NCBI RefSeq assembly: GCF_030704535.1
Contig: NC_081816.1
Span: 17,077,001-17,141,000 of the forward strand
Length of the DNA stretch: 64,000 nucleotides
Origin: Vitis vinifera
Taxonomy: Eukaryota > Streptophyta > Magnoliopsida > Vitales > Vitaceae
Direction: 5' to 3'
Both the position numbers and the translations under genes were made by a program. Of the stretch, positions 22,467 to 33,657 are shown in pieces. Below the pieces are notes generated by a model. The model did no database searches, was not told the DNA's origin, and was given only the letters and a program-made list of their open reading frames with translations. Numbering within the stretch: position 1 is the stretch's first letter; each line of letters opens with the position of its first letter.

Positions 22467-22749
22467 TTGCTTTCTGGTTTGATGTCGAATTAAATGGGTC
22501 TGCAGGATTTTCATTTTTTTATTTATTTCCTACTAGTGGTTGATTCCATTACCTTGCCCATGTCATCATTCTTCAATACCCACTCATCAATCTTCATGCA
22601 AAAGTTGTTTGCTCAGGTGGTAAAAAAAAAAAAAAAAATTGTAAAATGGGTTTATGGGCATTACACTGGAGACGTGCACTTAAAGATCACCACAATTCAT
22701 ATTTCTTTTATTATTTCTTCACGTTTTGGATATCAAAGTAATTATCTAA

Positions 22750-23690
22750 ATATTCCAGTTTTCGAAATTTAATTTTTCGACCTTCCATCCTTAATAATTT
22801 TTCGGGTTTCCACTTTTCGAAATTTAATTTTCCAACATTCCATTCTTAAAATAATTTTTCGGGTTTTCACTTTTTGAAATTTAATTTTCCGGCATTCCAT
22901 CCTTAAAATATTTTTTTCGGGTTTCCACTTTTCGAAATTTAATTTTTCGACCTTCCATCCTTAATAATTTTTCAGGTTTCCAATTTTCAAAATTTAATTT
23001 TCCGACATTCCATCCTTAAAATAATTTTTCGGGTTTTCACTTTTTGAAATTTAATTTTCCGACATTCCATCCTTAAAATATTTTTTCGGGTTTCCACTTT
23101 TCGAAATTTATTTTTCCGACCTTCCATCCTTAATAATTTTTCGGGTTTCCAATTTTCGAAATTTAATTTTCCTCCATCCTTAAAATAATTTTTCGGGTTT
23201 CCAATTTTCGAAATTTAATTTTTCAACATTCCATCCTTAAAATAATTTTTCGGGTTTCCACTTTTTGAAATTTAATTTTCCGGCATTCAATCCTTAAAAT
23301 AATTTTTCAGGTTTCTACTTTTCGAAATTTAATTTTCCGGCATTCCATCCTTCAAATAATTTTTCGGGTTTCCACTTTTTGAAATTTATTTTTCCGACCT
23401 TCCATCCTTAATAATTTTTCGGGTTTCCAATTTTCGAAATTTAATTTTCCGACATTCCATCCTCAAAATAATTTTTCGGGTTTCCAATTTTCAAAATTTA
23501 ATTTTCCAACATTCCATCCTTAAAATAATTTTTCGAGTTTCCCCGGCGTTCCATCCTTAAAATAATTTTTCGGGTTTCCACTTTTCGAAATTTAATTTTC
23601 CAACATTCCATCCTTAAAATAATTTTTCGGGTTTCTAGTTTTCGAAATTTAATTTTCCGACATTCCATCTCTAAATAATTCTTCAATTTT
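22750..23690 (+). repeat. 57-bp tandem repeat in LTR2
   Basis: About 16 copies of a ~57-bp unit (TTTCGAAATTTAATTTTCC, then GACATTCCATCCTTAAAATA, then ATTTTTCGGGTTTCCAC) occur, some shortened to ~54 bp or truncated (23,170 and 23,540). Small frames such as the minus-strand one at 23,498-23,701 are repeat artefacts. Confidence 0.9.
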
Positions 23691-23699
23691 CCAATTCCC

Positions 23700-24975
23700 A
23701 AGTTTACTTCCCAATTTTCACAATTATTTACCTAATCATTATTACTATTATTCCATTCGTTTATCTATTCACTTATTCATTTATTTAAAATATCATTTCT
23801 AAATAACTCTTCAAATTTTCGATCTCCGAAATTCTACTATTCACGTTCATTCGTTTAAACATTATTTTTGTTATTATTATTATCATTCCATATTTATTTA
23901 TTTATTTCTTTTAAAAATTCAAATCATTAAGGTTCAATTCTTAAAAAATCTGACTTCCGAATTTAATTTTCAATCTAAAAAATTTCACTATTTAAGTTCA
24001 TTCGTTTAAACATTATTTTTGTCAGTATTATTATTATTCCATGTTTATTTATTTATTTATCTTAAAATTTTCAATCATTAAAATTTAATTATTTAAAAAT
24101 CTTACTTCGGAATTTAATTTTCAATCTAAAAATTCCACTATTCACGTTCATTCGCTTAACCATTTCTTTTGTCATTATTATTATTATTCCATATTTATTT
24201 ACTTATTTCTTTTAAACAAAAATTCCACTATTCACGTTCATTCGCTTAACCATTATTTTTGTTATTATTATTATTATTATTCCATATTTATTTTTTTATT
24301 TCTTTTAAAAATTCAAATCATTAAAGTTCAATTCTTGAAAAATCTGACTTCCGAATTTAATTTTCAATCTCAAAGATTCCACTATTCACGTTCATTCGTT
24401 TAAATATTATTCTCATTATTATTATTATTATTCCATTAATTTATTTTATAAATTCCAATAATTAAAGTTCAATTTTTCAAAATTCCGTTTTCCAAATTTA
24501 ATTTTCAATCTAAAAAATTCCACTATTCACATTCAGTTGTTTAATGATTATTTTCGTTATTATTATTATCTCGTTCATTTATTTATTCACTTATTCATAT
24601 ATTTAAAATCTCATCTCCAAATAATTTCTCAAAATTTCAATCTCTAAATTCAATCTCCAATCTCTAAAATTCTATTTTTTGCAATTATTTACCTAATCTT
24701 TATTATGTCATCATTATTATTATTCCATTCATTTATTTATTCACTTATTTATTTATTAAAATTCCGTCTTTAAATAATTCTTCAAAATTCCGATCCCCAA
24801 ATTTAGTTCTCTGAAATTCCAATTCCTTTCAAATTTAATTTCTAAAATTCTCATTCCTATATTTAATTTCTAAAAATCCAATTTTCAAATAATCTCTAAG
24901 ACTCCGATTTTCAAAATGAATTTCAAAAATCCAGTTTTACTTCGAACAATTTTAATTTCTGTTTGGTAATGCATA
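23700..24975 (+). repeat. Degenerate AT-rich longer repeats in LTR2
   Basis: Segments of roughly 130-200 bp recur: ATTCCACTATTCACGTTCATT, then CGTTTAAACATTATTTTTGTTATTATTATT, then TTTATTTATTTCTTTTAAAAATTC, with copies beginning near 23,840, 23,985, 24,135, 24,220, 24,375 and 24,515. There is no coding content. They follow the 57-bp array directly. Confidence 0.65.
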
Positions 24976-25454
24976 TGATATATTTCGTGCCCTATATTGT
25001 GCACCGACTCTGTTTTTATGATAGCGCATCGCTCGTTCGTGGCCCAGGTATGCATCCATTCCTATTCTGGTCATTCTCTACGCATGTTCTGATTCCCATA
25101 TGTACATAATCGACTCGAGTATCCATTGATTTTCCTATTGATTGTCATGTTAGTTTCATTTTATTAGTAGAGACCCGACTTTAGGGACTTAGAGGGGTGC
25201 TATGGTCTTTACCGTACCTTCTCGATAAGTAACCTAACCCCCGAGCCCGATCCGGTTTTTCATAGATCACCTTTTCCAAAATGAGGAGTCACACTTAGGG
25301 TTTTCTTTCTTATTTTGTTTACCCTTTAAAAAAATAATAAAACAAAAATAAGTGGCGACTCTAAGTCATTTTTCAAACAATAAAATCATTTTCAAAGTAA
25401 AATCAAGCTCGCCATCGAGTGGAAAACGGATGAGCCGAAATGCGGGGGTCCACA

Positions 25455-27021
25455 ATAAGCTTTCGATTTTTTTTATTTTTTTGTATAGAAGTTATTATTT
25501 CTATTTATCCATGTAAGATTTAAGTGAATTTTTATTTTGATTTAATAGATTTTGAATGTGTAATTTAAGACTTAAAATTGAGCTAAATTAAGATAATTTA
25601 CTTATATAATTATCTATTAATCCAATTTTTGTATTACAAATGATCTTCTTTTAATTATAAGTTAATTATATATATAACAAAATTAATTTTCAAAGTTCTT
25701 TAAATAAAAATATATATTATATAGCAATGAGTATCCTTGCAACAAGAATAAGGAATAGAAATAATACATATTACCATCTATGTATTTATTTTCTTTCTAA
25801 CATTAAATGGTTCCTTTGCACATCTAATTGGAATCAATATTTTGAGGGAATACATGTGGTATCTTTCATCAAAAGGGGAAAACGTTCTTGACATTATATA
25901 TGTATAAATTCCTTTTAATTTTATACATAATATTTCAAGTTGTGAGCGGATTTTTGGGTTTAGAACAAACAATATTTAGATGATTAGAAAGATAATATCG
26001 ATACTGTTGGAAGTAAGCCAGTACAAATAGTATTTGAGTTGATCGTTGACCCTTTAGTGTGAGAATTTGTTTGACCACCCTAATCTTATGGGGATATGAT
26101 GGGTTGGACTGCAAGCAAACAATATCTACACAATTAGGAGTAGATCATTACAATACATCCCATCTAATCTAATCTTTAGATGATTGAATAACAACTTCAA
26201 TTATCAATTTTCATGTATATTTATCTTTCATTAAATGAAAGGAAAGGACAAATTGATAATTCAATATTGTATACATAATCATTTTCGTGTTTAATTTTTT
26301 TTTTTTTTTGAAAGACTTTTTTCACATCTTTTAGTAATTTTCTTTAAAAAAAAATAAAAATTAGTCATATGCTCTCAACTCTCTTCACAATCAAATCTAA
26401 AGAACTTGTAATTCTAAATCCTTATCTCCATAACAATCACCTTCTTCATGTAGCTACCTCCTAATTCAAAAAGGCTCCAATTAGAATCATTTTGAGCCTA
26501 TTGATCTCTTACATGCCTGGATGCCTTGATATGCATTGATGAGAGGTTAGTTTCTTAAATCCATACCAACACATCAAATAGTTTGAGAACATTAATTTGC
26601 TCTTAGAGCATCATGCTTGTACAAAAGAAGATATACACTGACCAGAAATTAATTAAATTTCTATCAATGTATATCTCAAATGGACGGTTGTCTCTAATAG
26701 TGATCCAATTCAATAAATTCTTATAAAAATTCTTATATCTATTCATCCCAGCAAACCAAATTCAGTAGAGTTTGTGGATTTTGAATTATATAGTTGATTT
26801 TATTACTAGTCCAGCTCCCTACAGGAAAATGCTCAATTGTGTATTCATTGATCAATGAGATCGACATATGACTAAATTCGTTTCACTAAATTCGTTTGAA
26901 AGGTCAAATTTCTTGACATCATCAAAGAAATTATTTGAGCATTAAAATAAAGGAGATGATAAATTTATTGATTAGAGCCTACAATGCACCTTTTCCTTTC
27001 ATATTAGTATAAAATAATTCA
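25455..27021 (-). repeat. 3' flank of UGT copy A, duplicated at 50,270-51,884
   Basis: AT-rich DNA without a gene, nearly colinear with 50,270-51,884 downstream of UGT copy B, including GTATAGAAGTTATTATTTCT near 25,478 and GATTTTGAATTATATAGTTGATTTTATTACTAG near 26,780. A ~180-bp piece (25,762-25,940) is also present at 37,036, 50,597 and 62,722. The duplication shows that the A and B genes were copied with their flanks. Confidence 0.8.
25762..25940 (+). repeat. Dispersed ~180-bp repeat, copy 1 of 4
   Basis: It contains AATACATATTACCATCTATG, then AAATGGTTCCTTTGC and TGGAATCAATATTTTGAGGGA. Further copies lie at about 37,036-37,215, 50,597-50,775 and 62,722-62,905. Copies at 25.8 and 50.6 kb belong to the UGT 3' flank, those at 37.0 and 62.7 kb to the UGT 5' flank. 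No coding content. Confidence 0.7.
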
Positions 27022-27190
27022 TACATTAGGAATGTTGGCCACCATGTCTTCAATAAAATGGCCAAAAGAAGAGTGCGAGGACCCACCATCTATCATGACT
27101 CTTCTACTTATTTTTTGCATTTCTTTCTTCTTCTGCCTCACCTCACTATTGGTATTCATTAGGTTCCCTAATCCATTTTCAATCTCATAA

Positions 27191-27437
27191 TGTTGAGATA
27201 TTATGATATATTCTAGGAAAGTAGTTGCTATTGTTTAGGATTGTTTCTTAAATGTTGAGATATTATGATATATTATAGGAGCTATTGTTTAGGATTGTTT
27301 CCTAAACTCACGGCATTGTTTAGGAATGTTTCCTAAACTCACGGTTTTCCCTTAATTAGGTTTGCTTGATGTACTATATATTTACATGGATGAATATCAA
27401 TTAGGGTTAAGCTTTGACCCTTTAATCACACTTTACA
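27191..27437 (+). repeat. 5' LTR of the copia element
   Basis: 247 bp, TGTTGAGATATT...CTTTACA. It contains an internal imperfect duplication of TGTTGAGATATTATGATATA, 64 bp apart. A TATA-like TACTATATATTTACA lies near 27,372. Confidence 0.9.
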
Positions 27438-27474
27438 TGGTATCAGAGCACTGACATGCACACACAATAAAACA

Positions 27475-30400
27475 ATGGCCGGCGACGATGAACAACCACC
27501 ATTGCCGCCACCTAAAAGGGAGATGAATTCACCTTTTTTTCTCGGCACAGGAGACCGACCAGGTGACTTCATCACTCCCACTCGCTTACGCGGCGACAAT
27601 TATGATGATTGGGCTTCCGATATTCAGTTGGCATTGGAGGCACGCCACAAGTTCGAACAATGGAAAGCTCTTGCGGGCTTAATTGGTAATGCTCAAGTTC
27701 CGGATGACAGGTTGAATGGTAAGTTTGACACGAAGTCATGGATCATTGACACCGGGGCAACTCATCACGTGACCGGTGATTTATCTTGGTTATTTGATAC
27801 TATAGCATTGTTTGAGTGTCCGGTTGGCCTTCCTAATGGTGAATCTGTTGTTGCGACCCAATCCAGTTCCGTTCGTTTGTCGAATAACATCACTCTTAAA
27901 AACATTCTTTATGTGCCAAAACTCAATTGCAATTTACTTTCTGTTTCACAATTGGCTGATGACTTACATTGTATTGTCCAATTTAACTCTTATATGTGTG
28001 CTATACAGGACCACACCAGGGAGCTGATTCGAACGGGAGTTAGGCGAGATGGACTTTACTACTTCGGTGGAGCTGAAGGTGATTCGGTACAACATGTTTC
28101 TGTCCACAACGCAACCTCCACTTTGGAGTTGTGGCACAAAAGGATGGGACATCCTTCAGAGAAAGTAGTGAAGTTACTTCCTCCAGTTAGCAATCTTAAG
28201 GGTAGTTTAAACAAAGCTTGTGAAATATGTTTTCGTGCTAAGCATCCTAGAGACAAATTTCCTTTAAGTGACAATAAGGCAACTAGAATTTTTGAGAAAA
28301 TACATTGTGATTTGTGGGGCTCTTATAAACATGTCTCTTCTTGTGGAGCTCGTTATTTTTTAACTATTGTTGATGATTTCTCAAGAGCTGTGTGGATTTA
28401 TTTGTTGGTCGATAAAACAGAAGTTTTTCGGATGTTTATGTCTTTTATTGCAATGGTAGATCGACAATTTTCTCAAACAGTGAAAGTTGTTCAAAGTGAT
28501 AATGGTACGGAATTTAAATGCCTACTTGACTATTTTTCTACAACTGCCATTTTATTCCAAACTTCTTGTGTGGGAACTCCGCAAAAAAAATGGGAGGGTT
28601 GAGAGAAAACACAAACATATTTTAAATGTGGGGAGGACATTACGCTTTCAAGCAAATTTGCCTATTTATTTTTGGGGCGAAAGTGTTCTTGCCGCTGCTC
28701 ATTTAATAAACCGCACTCCCTCTCCTTTGTTACACAATAAAACACCATTTGAAATCCTATTTGGCACCCCTCCTTCATATGCAGCAATTCACACCTTTGG
28801 TTGTCTCAGTTTTGCTCATGATAAAAAATCCAAAGGTGACAAATTTGCAAGTAGAAGTAGAAAATGTGTGTTTTTGGGTTACCCGTTTGGAAAGAAGGGG
28901 TGGAAGTTGTTTGATTTGGACACCAAGGAATTATTTGTTTCTCGTGATGTCAAGTTTTTTGAGGATGTTTTTCCGTTTGGTAACCCGGGTGCTGTGAATA
29001 TTATTCCGGACAACATTGTGCCTACAGTAAATGTTGAAATTGATAGTGATTTTGCTGATTTTGTCGATGATGATGCTGATTTACCTAACCCACAAGCCCA
29101 AACACAAAATCCCAACCTCATCCAACCTAAACCCCAAGCCCACCAAGATCTTTCACCTGGGCCGGAAGTTGTTCCCACTGTTGGGCTTGATTCACTTGGG
29201 CTTGACAATACAAGCAATGGGCAATCTGCTCCTATGGGAAAGGGAATGAGGGATAAATTTCCTTCGGTTCTATTACGAGATTTTGTTACTCATATGATGG
29301 TTGCTGAAAGTCCATCTCCCGCCACTCCGTCTCCACAGCATCCCTCAGGTACTCCTTATCCCATAGCACATTATATAAATTGTGACAATTTTTCTGTACA
29401 TTATCGAAAGTTTCTTGCAGCTATTATTTCGAGCAATGATCCTAAGTCATTTAAAGAGGCTATGAAAGATGTCGGTTGGCAAAAGTCAATGCATGAGGAG
29501 ATTCGGGCTTTGGAGGAAAATGGTACGTGGACTCTTGAACCTCTTCCAAAGGGTAAGCGTGCTTTGGGAAGTCAGTGGGTTTACAGAACCAAGTACTTCT
29601 CAAACGGTGATATTGAAAGGCTCAAATCCAGATTAGTAGTTTTGGGGAATCATCAAGAAGCCGGTATTGATTATCATGAGACTTTTTCTCCAGTTGCCAA
29701 AATGACTACGGTGCGTGTTTTCTTGGCTATTGCGGCTTCGAAAAATTGGGAACTTCATAAGATGGATGTTCACAATGCCTTTTTGCATGGAGATCTTGAG
29801 GAGGAAGTGTATATGAAGCTACCCCCAGGATTTGAGAGTTCCGATCCGAACTTGGTTTGCAGGTTACGGAAATCACTTTATGGGTTGAAATAGGCTCCGA
29901 GATGTTGGTTTGCCAAGTTGGTCATGGCTCTTAAAGGATATGGTTTCTTACAATCCTACTCTGATTATTCTCTTTTCACTTACACTAAGGGCAATGTTCA
30001 AATAAATGTGCTAGTGTATGTCGACGATCTTATTATCTCTGGGAATGATTCCGCTGTACTTAAGACCTTTAAAGCCTATCTCAGTGATTGTTTTAAGATG
30101 AAAGATCTTGGTGTTTTGAAGTATTTCCTCGGAATCGAGGTGGCCAGGAGTTCGGCTGGTTTGTTATTGTGTCAACGCAAGTACACACTTGACATTGTAT
30201 CGGAGGCCGGATTACTGGGAGCCAAGCCGTGTGGCTTCCCGATCGAGCAAAATCACAGATTAGGACTCGCAAATGGGGAGCTCTTGTCGAACCCTGAGTC
30301 CTATCGCAGATTAGTAGGTCGACTCATTTATCTGGCAGTGACCCGTCCAGATTTGGCCTACTCGGTTCATATATTATCTCAATTTATGCAGGAGCCCAGA

Positions 30401-30973
30401 ATTGAGCATTGGGAGGCGGCTTTCAGAGTCGTTCGTTATTTGAAAGGTACTCCGGGTCAGGGTATCTTGTTACGTGCAGATAGTGATCTGTCCCTGCAGG
30501 GTTGGTGTGATTCTGATTGGGCAGCATGTCCAGTCACTAGACGCTCTTTGTCCGGATGGCTTGTGTTTCTTGGGCAATCTCCTATTTCTTGGAAGACAAA
30601 GAAGCAACACACAGTTTCCCGCTCGTCTGCAGAAGCGGAATACCGAGCTATGGCAGCAGTTACTTGTGAGCTCAAATGGTTGAAGGGGTTGCTTCTGAGC
30701 TTGGGTGTGCACCACCCAAAGGCAATCAAGCTCTTTTGTGATAGTCAATCAGCCCTTCATATGGCCAAAAATCCAGTATTTCATGAACGCACCAAACACA
30801 TTGAGGTTGATTGTCACTTTGTTCGGGATGCGATAACAGATGGTTTGATTGCTCCGTCATATGTTCCTACTGTTACACAATTGGCGGATATTTTTACAAA
30901 GGCTCTTAGAAAGAAACAATTTGATTATCTTCTTGCCAAGTTGGGCATTTTTGAACCTCATGCTCCAACTTGA
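27475..30973 (+). pseudogene. copia gag-pol, gag largely deleted, pol almost intact
   Basis: It starts MAGDDEQPPLPPP. The gag part keeps only TRLRGDNYDDWASDIQLAL and then jumps to the protease linker, so most of gag including the zinc knuckle is missing. Protease DTGATHHVTG begins at nt 27,748. Integrase has an HHCC finger (HKRMGHPS ... CEICFRAKH) and DDE residues at HCDLWG (near 28,307), SDNGTEF (near 28,498) and E in RVERKH. A frameshift in an A8 run (28,583-28,590) falls between the second Asp and the Glu. RT has [12 protein letters not shown] and YVDD at 30,017-30,028, after a TAG at 29,891 that stands where copia elements have Gln. RNase H ends SSAEAEYRAMA ... DSQSALHMAKNP. Two point lesions and a gag deletion make it non-autonomous. 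Confidence 0.9.
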
Positions 30974-30980
30974 GGGAGGG

Positions 30981-31227
30981 TGTTGAGATATTATGATATA
31001 TTCTAGGAAAGTAGTTGCTATTGTTTAGGATTGTTTCCTAAATGTTGAGATATTATGATATATTCTAGGAGCTACTGTTTAGGATTGTTTCCTAAACTCA
31101 CGGCATTGTTTAGGAATGTTTCCTAAACTCACGGTTTTCCCTTAATTAGGTTTGCTTGATGTACTATATATTTACATGGATGAATATCAATTAGGGTTAA
31201 GCTTTGACCCTTTAATCACACTTTACA
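30981..31227 (+). repeat. 3' LTR of the copia element
   Basis: 247 bp, same ends as the 5' LTR, three visible substitutions. It follows the purine tract TTGAGGGAGGG and is followed by the target duplication CATAA. Confidence 0.9.
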
Positions 31228-32131
31228 CATAAGCACTTACAATATGATCACAATCCTTATTGTAATCAATTTTAATTTCTATCACCAACCCCAAATCTTT
31301 CACCATTTGAAATGCGTTGATCTATTGTTCTGCATATATTGGCCATGTGGCTACTAGAACACCATACCATATGCTTTCTAGCAAAGAATTCCATCCACAA
31401 TGAGATACAAATCCTCCAATAGCTGAGTAGGCTAAAACCGCTATTTGTGGAGCCCATCCAATCACCTTTCCAATTCTAGCCGTCCGATGTAAAAATCCTT
31501 CTAGTAGAACTTGCTCAATATTTTCATAGTCGCTTGTAATCACTTTACCCTTTGGGGGAGGTTGGCGAAGGGACCACAAGAAGCGATGCCCACTGTGCTC
31601 TAACGCATGTGCTATCTCCTTGATTTGATCCGCACCAAAGCTTCCCATGCTCCCAAAGCACAGGAAAACCACGGACGATGGAGGCTGATCATCAAGCCAG
31701 CTCATGATGGCACTAGCATCTTCTTGACCCCTATCAGATCCCTTTCGGGTGTTGAGTATGGGTCCAACGGGATACACTACGGGTACTGTACTTTCAGAAA
31801 GTGATTGAATAGCATGTGATTCAAGCTCAATAACTGTATTTACTAGAATACCCTTGACGTGTCTGAATCTCCTCGTGTGATGAAGAAGCATCTCGGCCCC
31901 TCCGCTTTCCTTGTCAATCATCAAAGAAGAAAAGGCCTTACCCGGAACTGAGTTAGCAAAACTTGAAACCTCCAACTCAGCATCCGAGTCCTTGAACTCA
32001 TTAATATCCAAGCCCTCATAATCATGGAGGAACCGCAGATGCAACAGGAAGCCAAGAAAAGCAGCGCTGGGAGGGAAGAAGAGATAGGAAGGCACCCCAA
32101 ACTCATCGGCCAGATCAATCATGTGGGTGCA

Positions 32132-32563
32132 TGTTATGTCCACTAGCAAGAGGAGTTGCTGTATTCATGAAGCAGAGGAGTTGCTGAGTAGGATTGTGTT
32201 AGGATTATCTCATTTTTTATTTAATTATCTTATTTTTATTTGTTTTAGGATAATAATAGCAATCTGAATTGTTATCAGATTGAAGTATTAGGAGTTTGGT
32301 TAGGAATAGTGTTTATCCTTATCTAGGTGATGAGTGGTTTAGGGATGTTGGAGTTGTTTAACTTTGTAAAGCTATTTATAGAGTTTCACGACATATCAAT
32401 GGGGAATAATCAGAATATTATATAGCAGTTTGCTATTGGGAGGTCTGGTTTTTCCTCGAATTAAAACCATAGTTATTCTCTTGATCAGGTTTGTTACAAC
32501 AAAGAATCACCATAGCTCCTCGTGGCAAACGTGCTGGAAGCCGTGGTAGAGGCGGTCGTAACA
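32132..32563 (+). repeat. 5' LTR of the gypsy derivative
   Basis: 432 bp, TGTTATGTCCACTAGC...GTCGTAACA. TATA-like sequences lie near 32,385 and 32,430. Only about four differences from the 3' LTR, for example GAAGCAG here against GAGGCAG. Confidence 0.9.
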
Positions 32564-32567
32564 ACTT

Positions 32568-33614
32568 TTGGTATCAGAGCAGGTTATGGATGAATCACGC
32601 ATTGATCGTTTGGAGACAGATATAGGCTCTATAGCAGCAGAGCAAGATAGGAAGTTCCAGGAGTTACAAGAAACACTAATGCAAGCGATAACGTCAATGA
32701 ATACCCGATTAGATCAAATATCGGGCAACCAAAGTTTGGAACGAGGAGAGAGTTCACACGATGGTGGGGGGTCTCGGCGATTCAATTATAGAGGCCCTCG
32801 TGACTCCACTGAGTCTTATGGTGCGGTAATTCCTAGGGTCACTAAACTTGATTTTCCTCGCTTCAATAGCAGTGAAGATCCAACGAGTTAGATTTGTCGA
32901 GTAGAGCAATTCTTCGAATTTCAGAAAATTGCTAAGGAAGAGAAGGTTCCGCTAGCGACGTATCATCTAGAAGGCGAGGCACAATTGTGGTATCAAATAC
33001 TGAAGGAAGAAGGGGAAGTTGCATGGCTCACGCTCAAGGAAGGGCTGAATTCCAGGTATGGGCCAACGGAATTTGATGATTTTTTTGGAGATCTTACAAG
33101 GCTCAAACAGGTTGGTTCAGTACGGGAGTATCAAAGCCAATTCGAGAAACTCCTCAGCCGAGTGGGGAAGTTAAATCAGACTCAACAGGTTGCTTGTTTC
33201 ATTGGTGGTCTAAACGAAGATGTGAGGATAGATGTTCAAGCCATGAAACCACCAACGTTGTCTGCAGCAGTAGGTTTGGCTCGGCTCTATGAGGTTAAAT
33301 ATCATAAGCGATCCAGTTTCAACCTTGAGCCAAAAAAGACTGTATCAAAGAACTCAACAGTCACCAGTCGCCCACTTTCATCTACTCCCGCCATTCGAAG
33401 ATTGTCACCAACGGAGATGAAAGAACGTAGAGATAAGGGCCTTTGCTTCAATTGTGACGAAAAGTTTGCCCCTGGGCATCGGTGTAAGGAGCTTTTTTTT
33501 ATTGAAGGATGCTGGCCAGAGGAGGATAGCGGTGACGGAATTGGAGATATCGAAGAAAGTGTTATGTCCACTAGCAAGAGGAGTTGTTGTATTCATGAGG
33601 CTTCGTTTTCCTGA
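32568..33614 (+). pseudogene. gag of the gypsy derivative, one TAG stop
   Basis: An N-terminal coiled-coil-like stretch (DESRIDRLETDIGSIAAEQD) is followed by PRVTKLDFPRFNSSEDPTS, then a TAG at 32,889 where gag proteins of this type usually have Trp. The same frame continues through the retrotransposon gag domain (TYHLEGEAQLWYQ near 32,958, EYQSQFEKLLSRVG near 33,130) to a zinc knuckle CFNCDEKFAPGHRC (33,444-33,485) and LFFIEGCWPEED. This is the usual arrangement in plant chromoviruses (Reina/CRM-like gag). After 33,560 the frame reads into the misplaced LTR fragment. Apart from the single stop the gag frame is open. Confidence 0.85.
33561..33600 (+). repeat. Misplaced LTR-start fragment at the pol deletion junction
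   Basis: TGTTATGTCCACTAGCAAGA and the following ~20 bases repeat the first ~40 bp of the LTR in direct orientation inside the internal region, between the gag end and the integrase-like tail. It marks where pol was lost. Confidence 0.85.
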
Positions 33615-33657
33615 TATCACCCTTGAGGACAAGGGTCGAATCTAAAGGGGTAGGATA

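Larger units (their letters stand above)
1076..25454 (+). mobile_element. Tat/Ogre-type Ty3/gypsy retrotransposon with unmatched LTRs
   Basis: Order seen: LTR1, primer binding site, leader, gag, protease, RT, RNase H, second RNase H, integrase, a 7.5-kb repeat-rich 3' region, polypurine tract, LTR2. The order protease-RT-RH-INT makes it Ty3/gypsy. The RT motif YVDDMIVKS, a second RNase H beginning YFDGAANHSG, the primer site resembling that of Ogre elements, the size over 20 kb and the tandem repeats in the 3' region all place it in the Tat/Ogre lineage. All frames are broken, so it is inactive. LTR1 and LTR2 match only at their 3' ends, so this is probably a recombinant or chained structure. 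A 2.0-kb foreign insertion sits at 8,331-10,359. Confidence 0.85.
21703..25454 (+). repeat. LTR2 (TG...CA), unlike LTR1 except at the 3' end
   Basis: It starts TGTAGACCCCTTAAG after the purine tract and ends GGGGGTCCACA. The last ~450 bp (from TGATAGCGCATCG near 25,019) align with LTR1 and LTR3. The upstream 3.3 kb contains a DJ-1 gene fragment, a 57-bp tandem array and AT-rich longer repeats that LTR1 lacks. The DNA after it (ATAAGCTTTCG...) continues as the 0.8-kb repeat/UGT flank seen again near 50,270, so the element inserted in that duplicated block. Confidence 0.7.
27191..31227 (+). mobile_element. Ty1/copia retrotransposon, young, short LTRs
   Basis: It is 4,037 bp long with 247-bp LTRs (27,191-27,437 and 30,981-31,227), both TGTTGAG...TTTACA, differing at about three positions. 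The target duplication CATAA (27,186-27,190 and 31,228-31,232) lies in the UGT copy A coding region. The primer site TGGTATCAGAGC (initiator Met tRNA) starts at 27,438; a purine tract TTGAGGGAGGG precedes the 3' LTR. Domain order protease-integrase-RT-RNase H marks it as copia. The short LTRs and TKHIEVDCHFVRD suggest the Ale/Retrofit lineage. Near-identical LTRs imply a recent insertion, after the UGT duplication, because copies B and C have the empty site. Confidence 0.95.
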
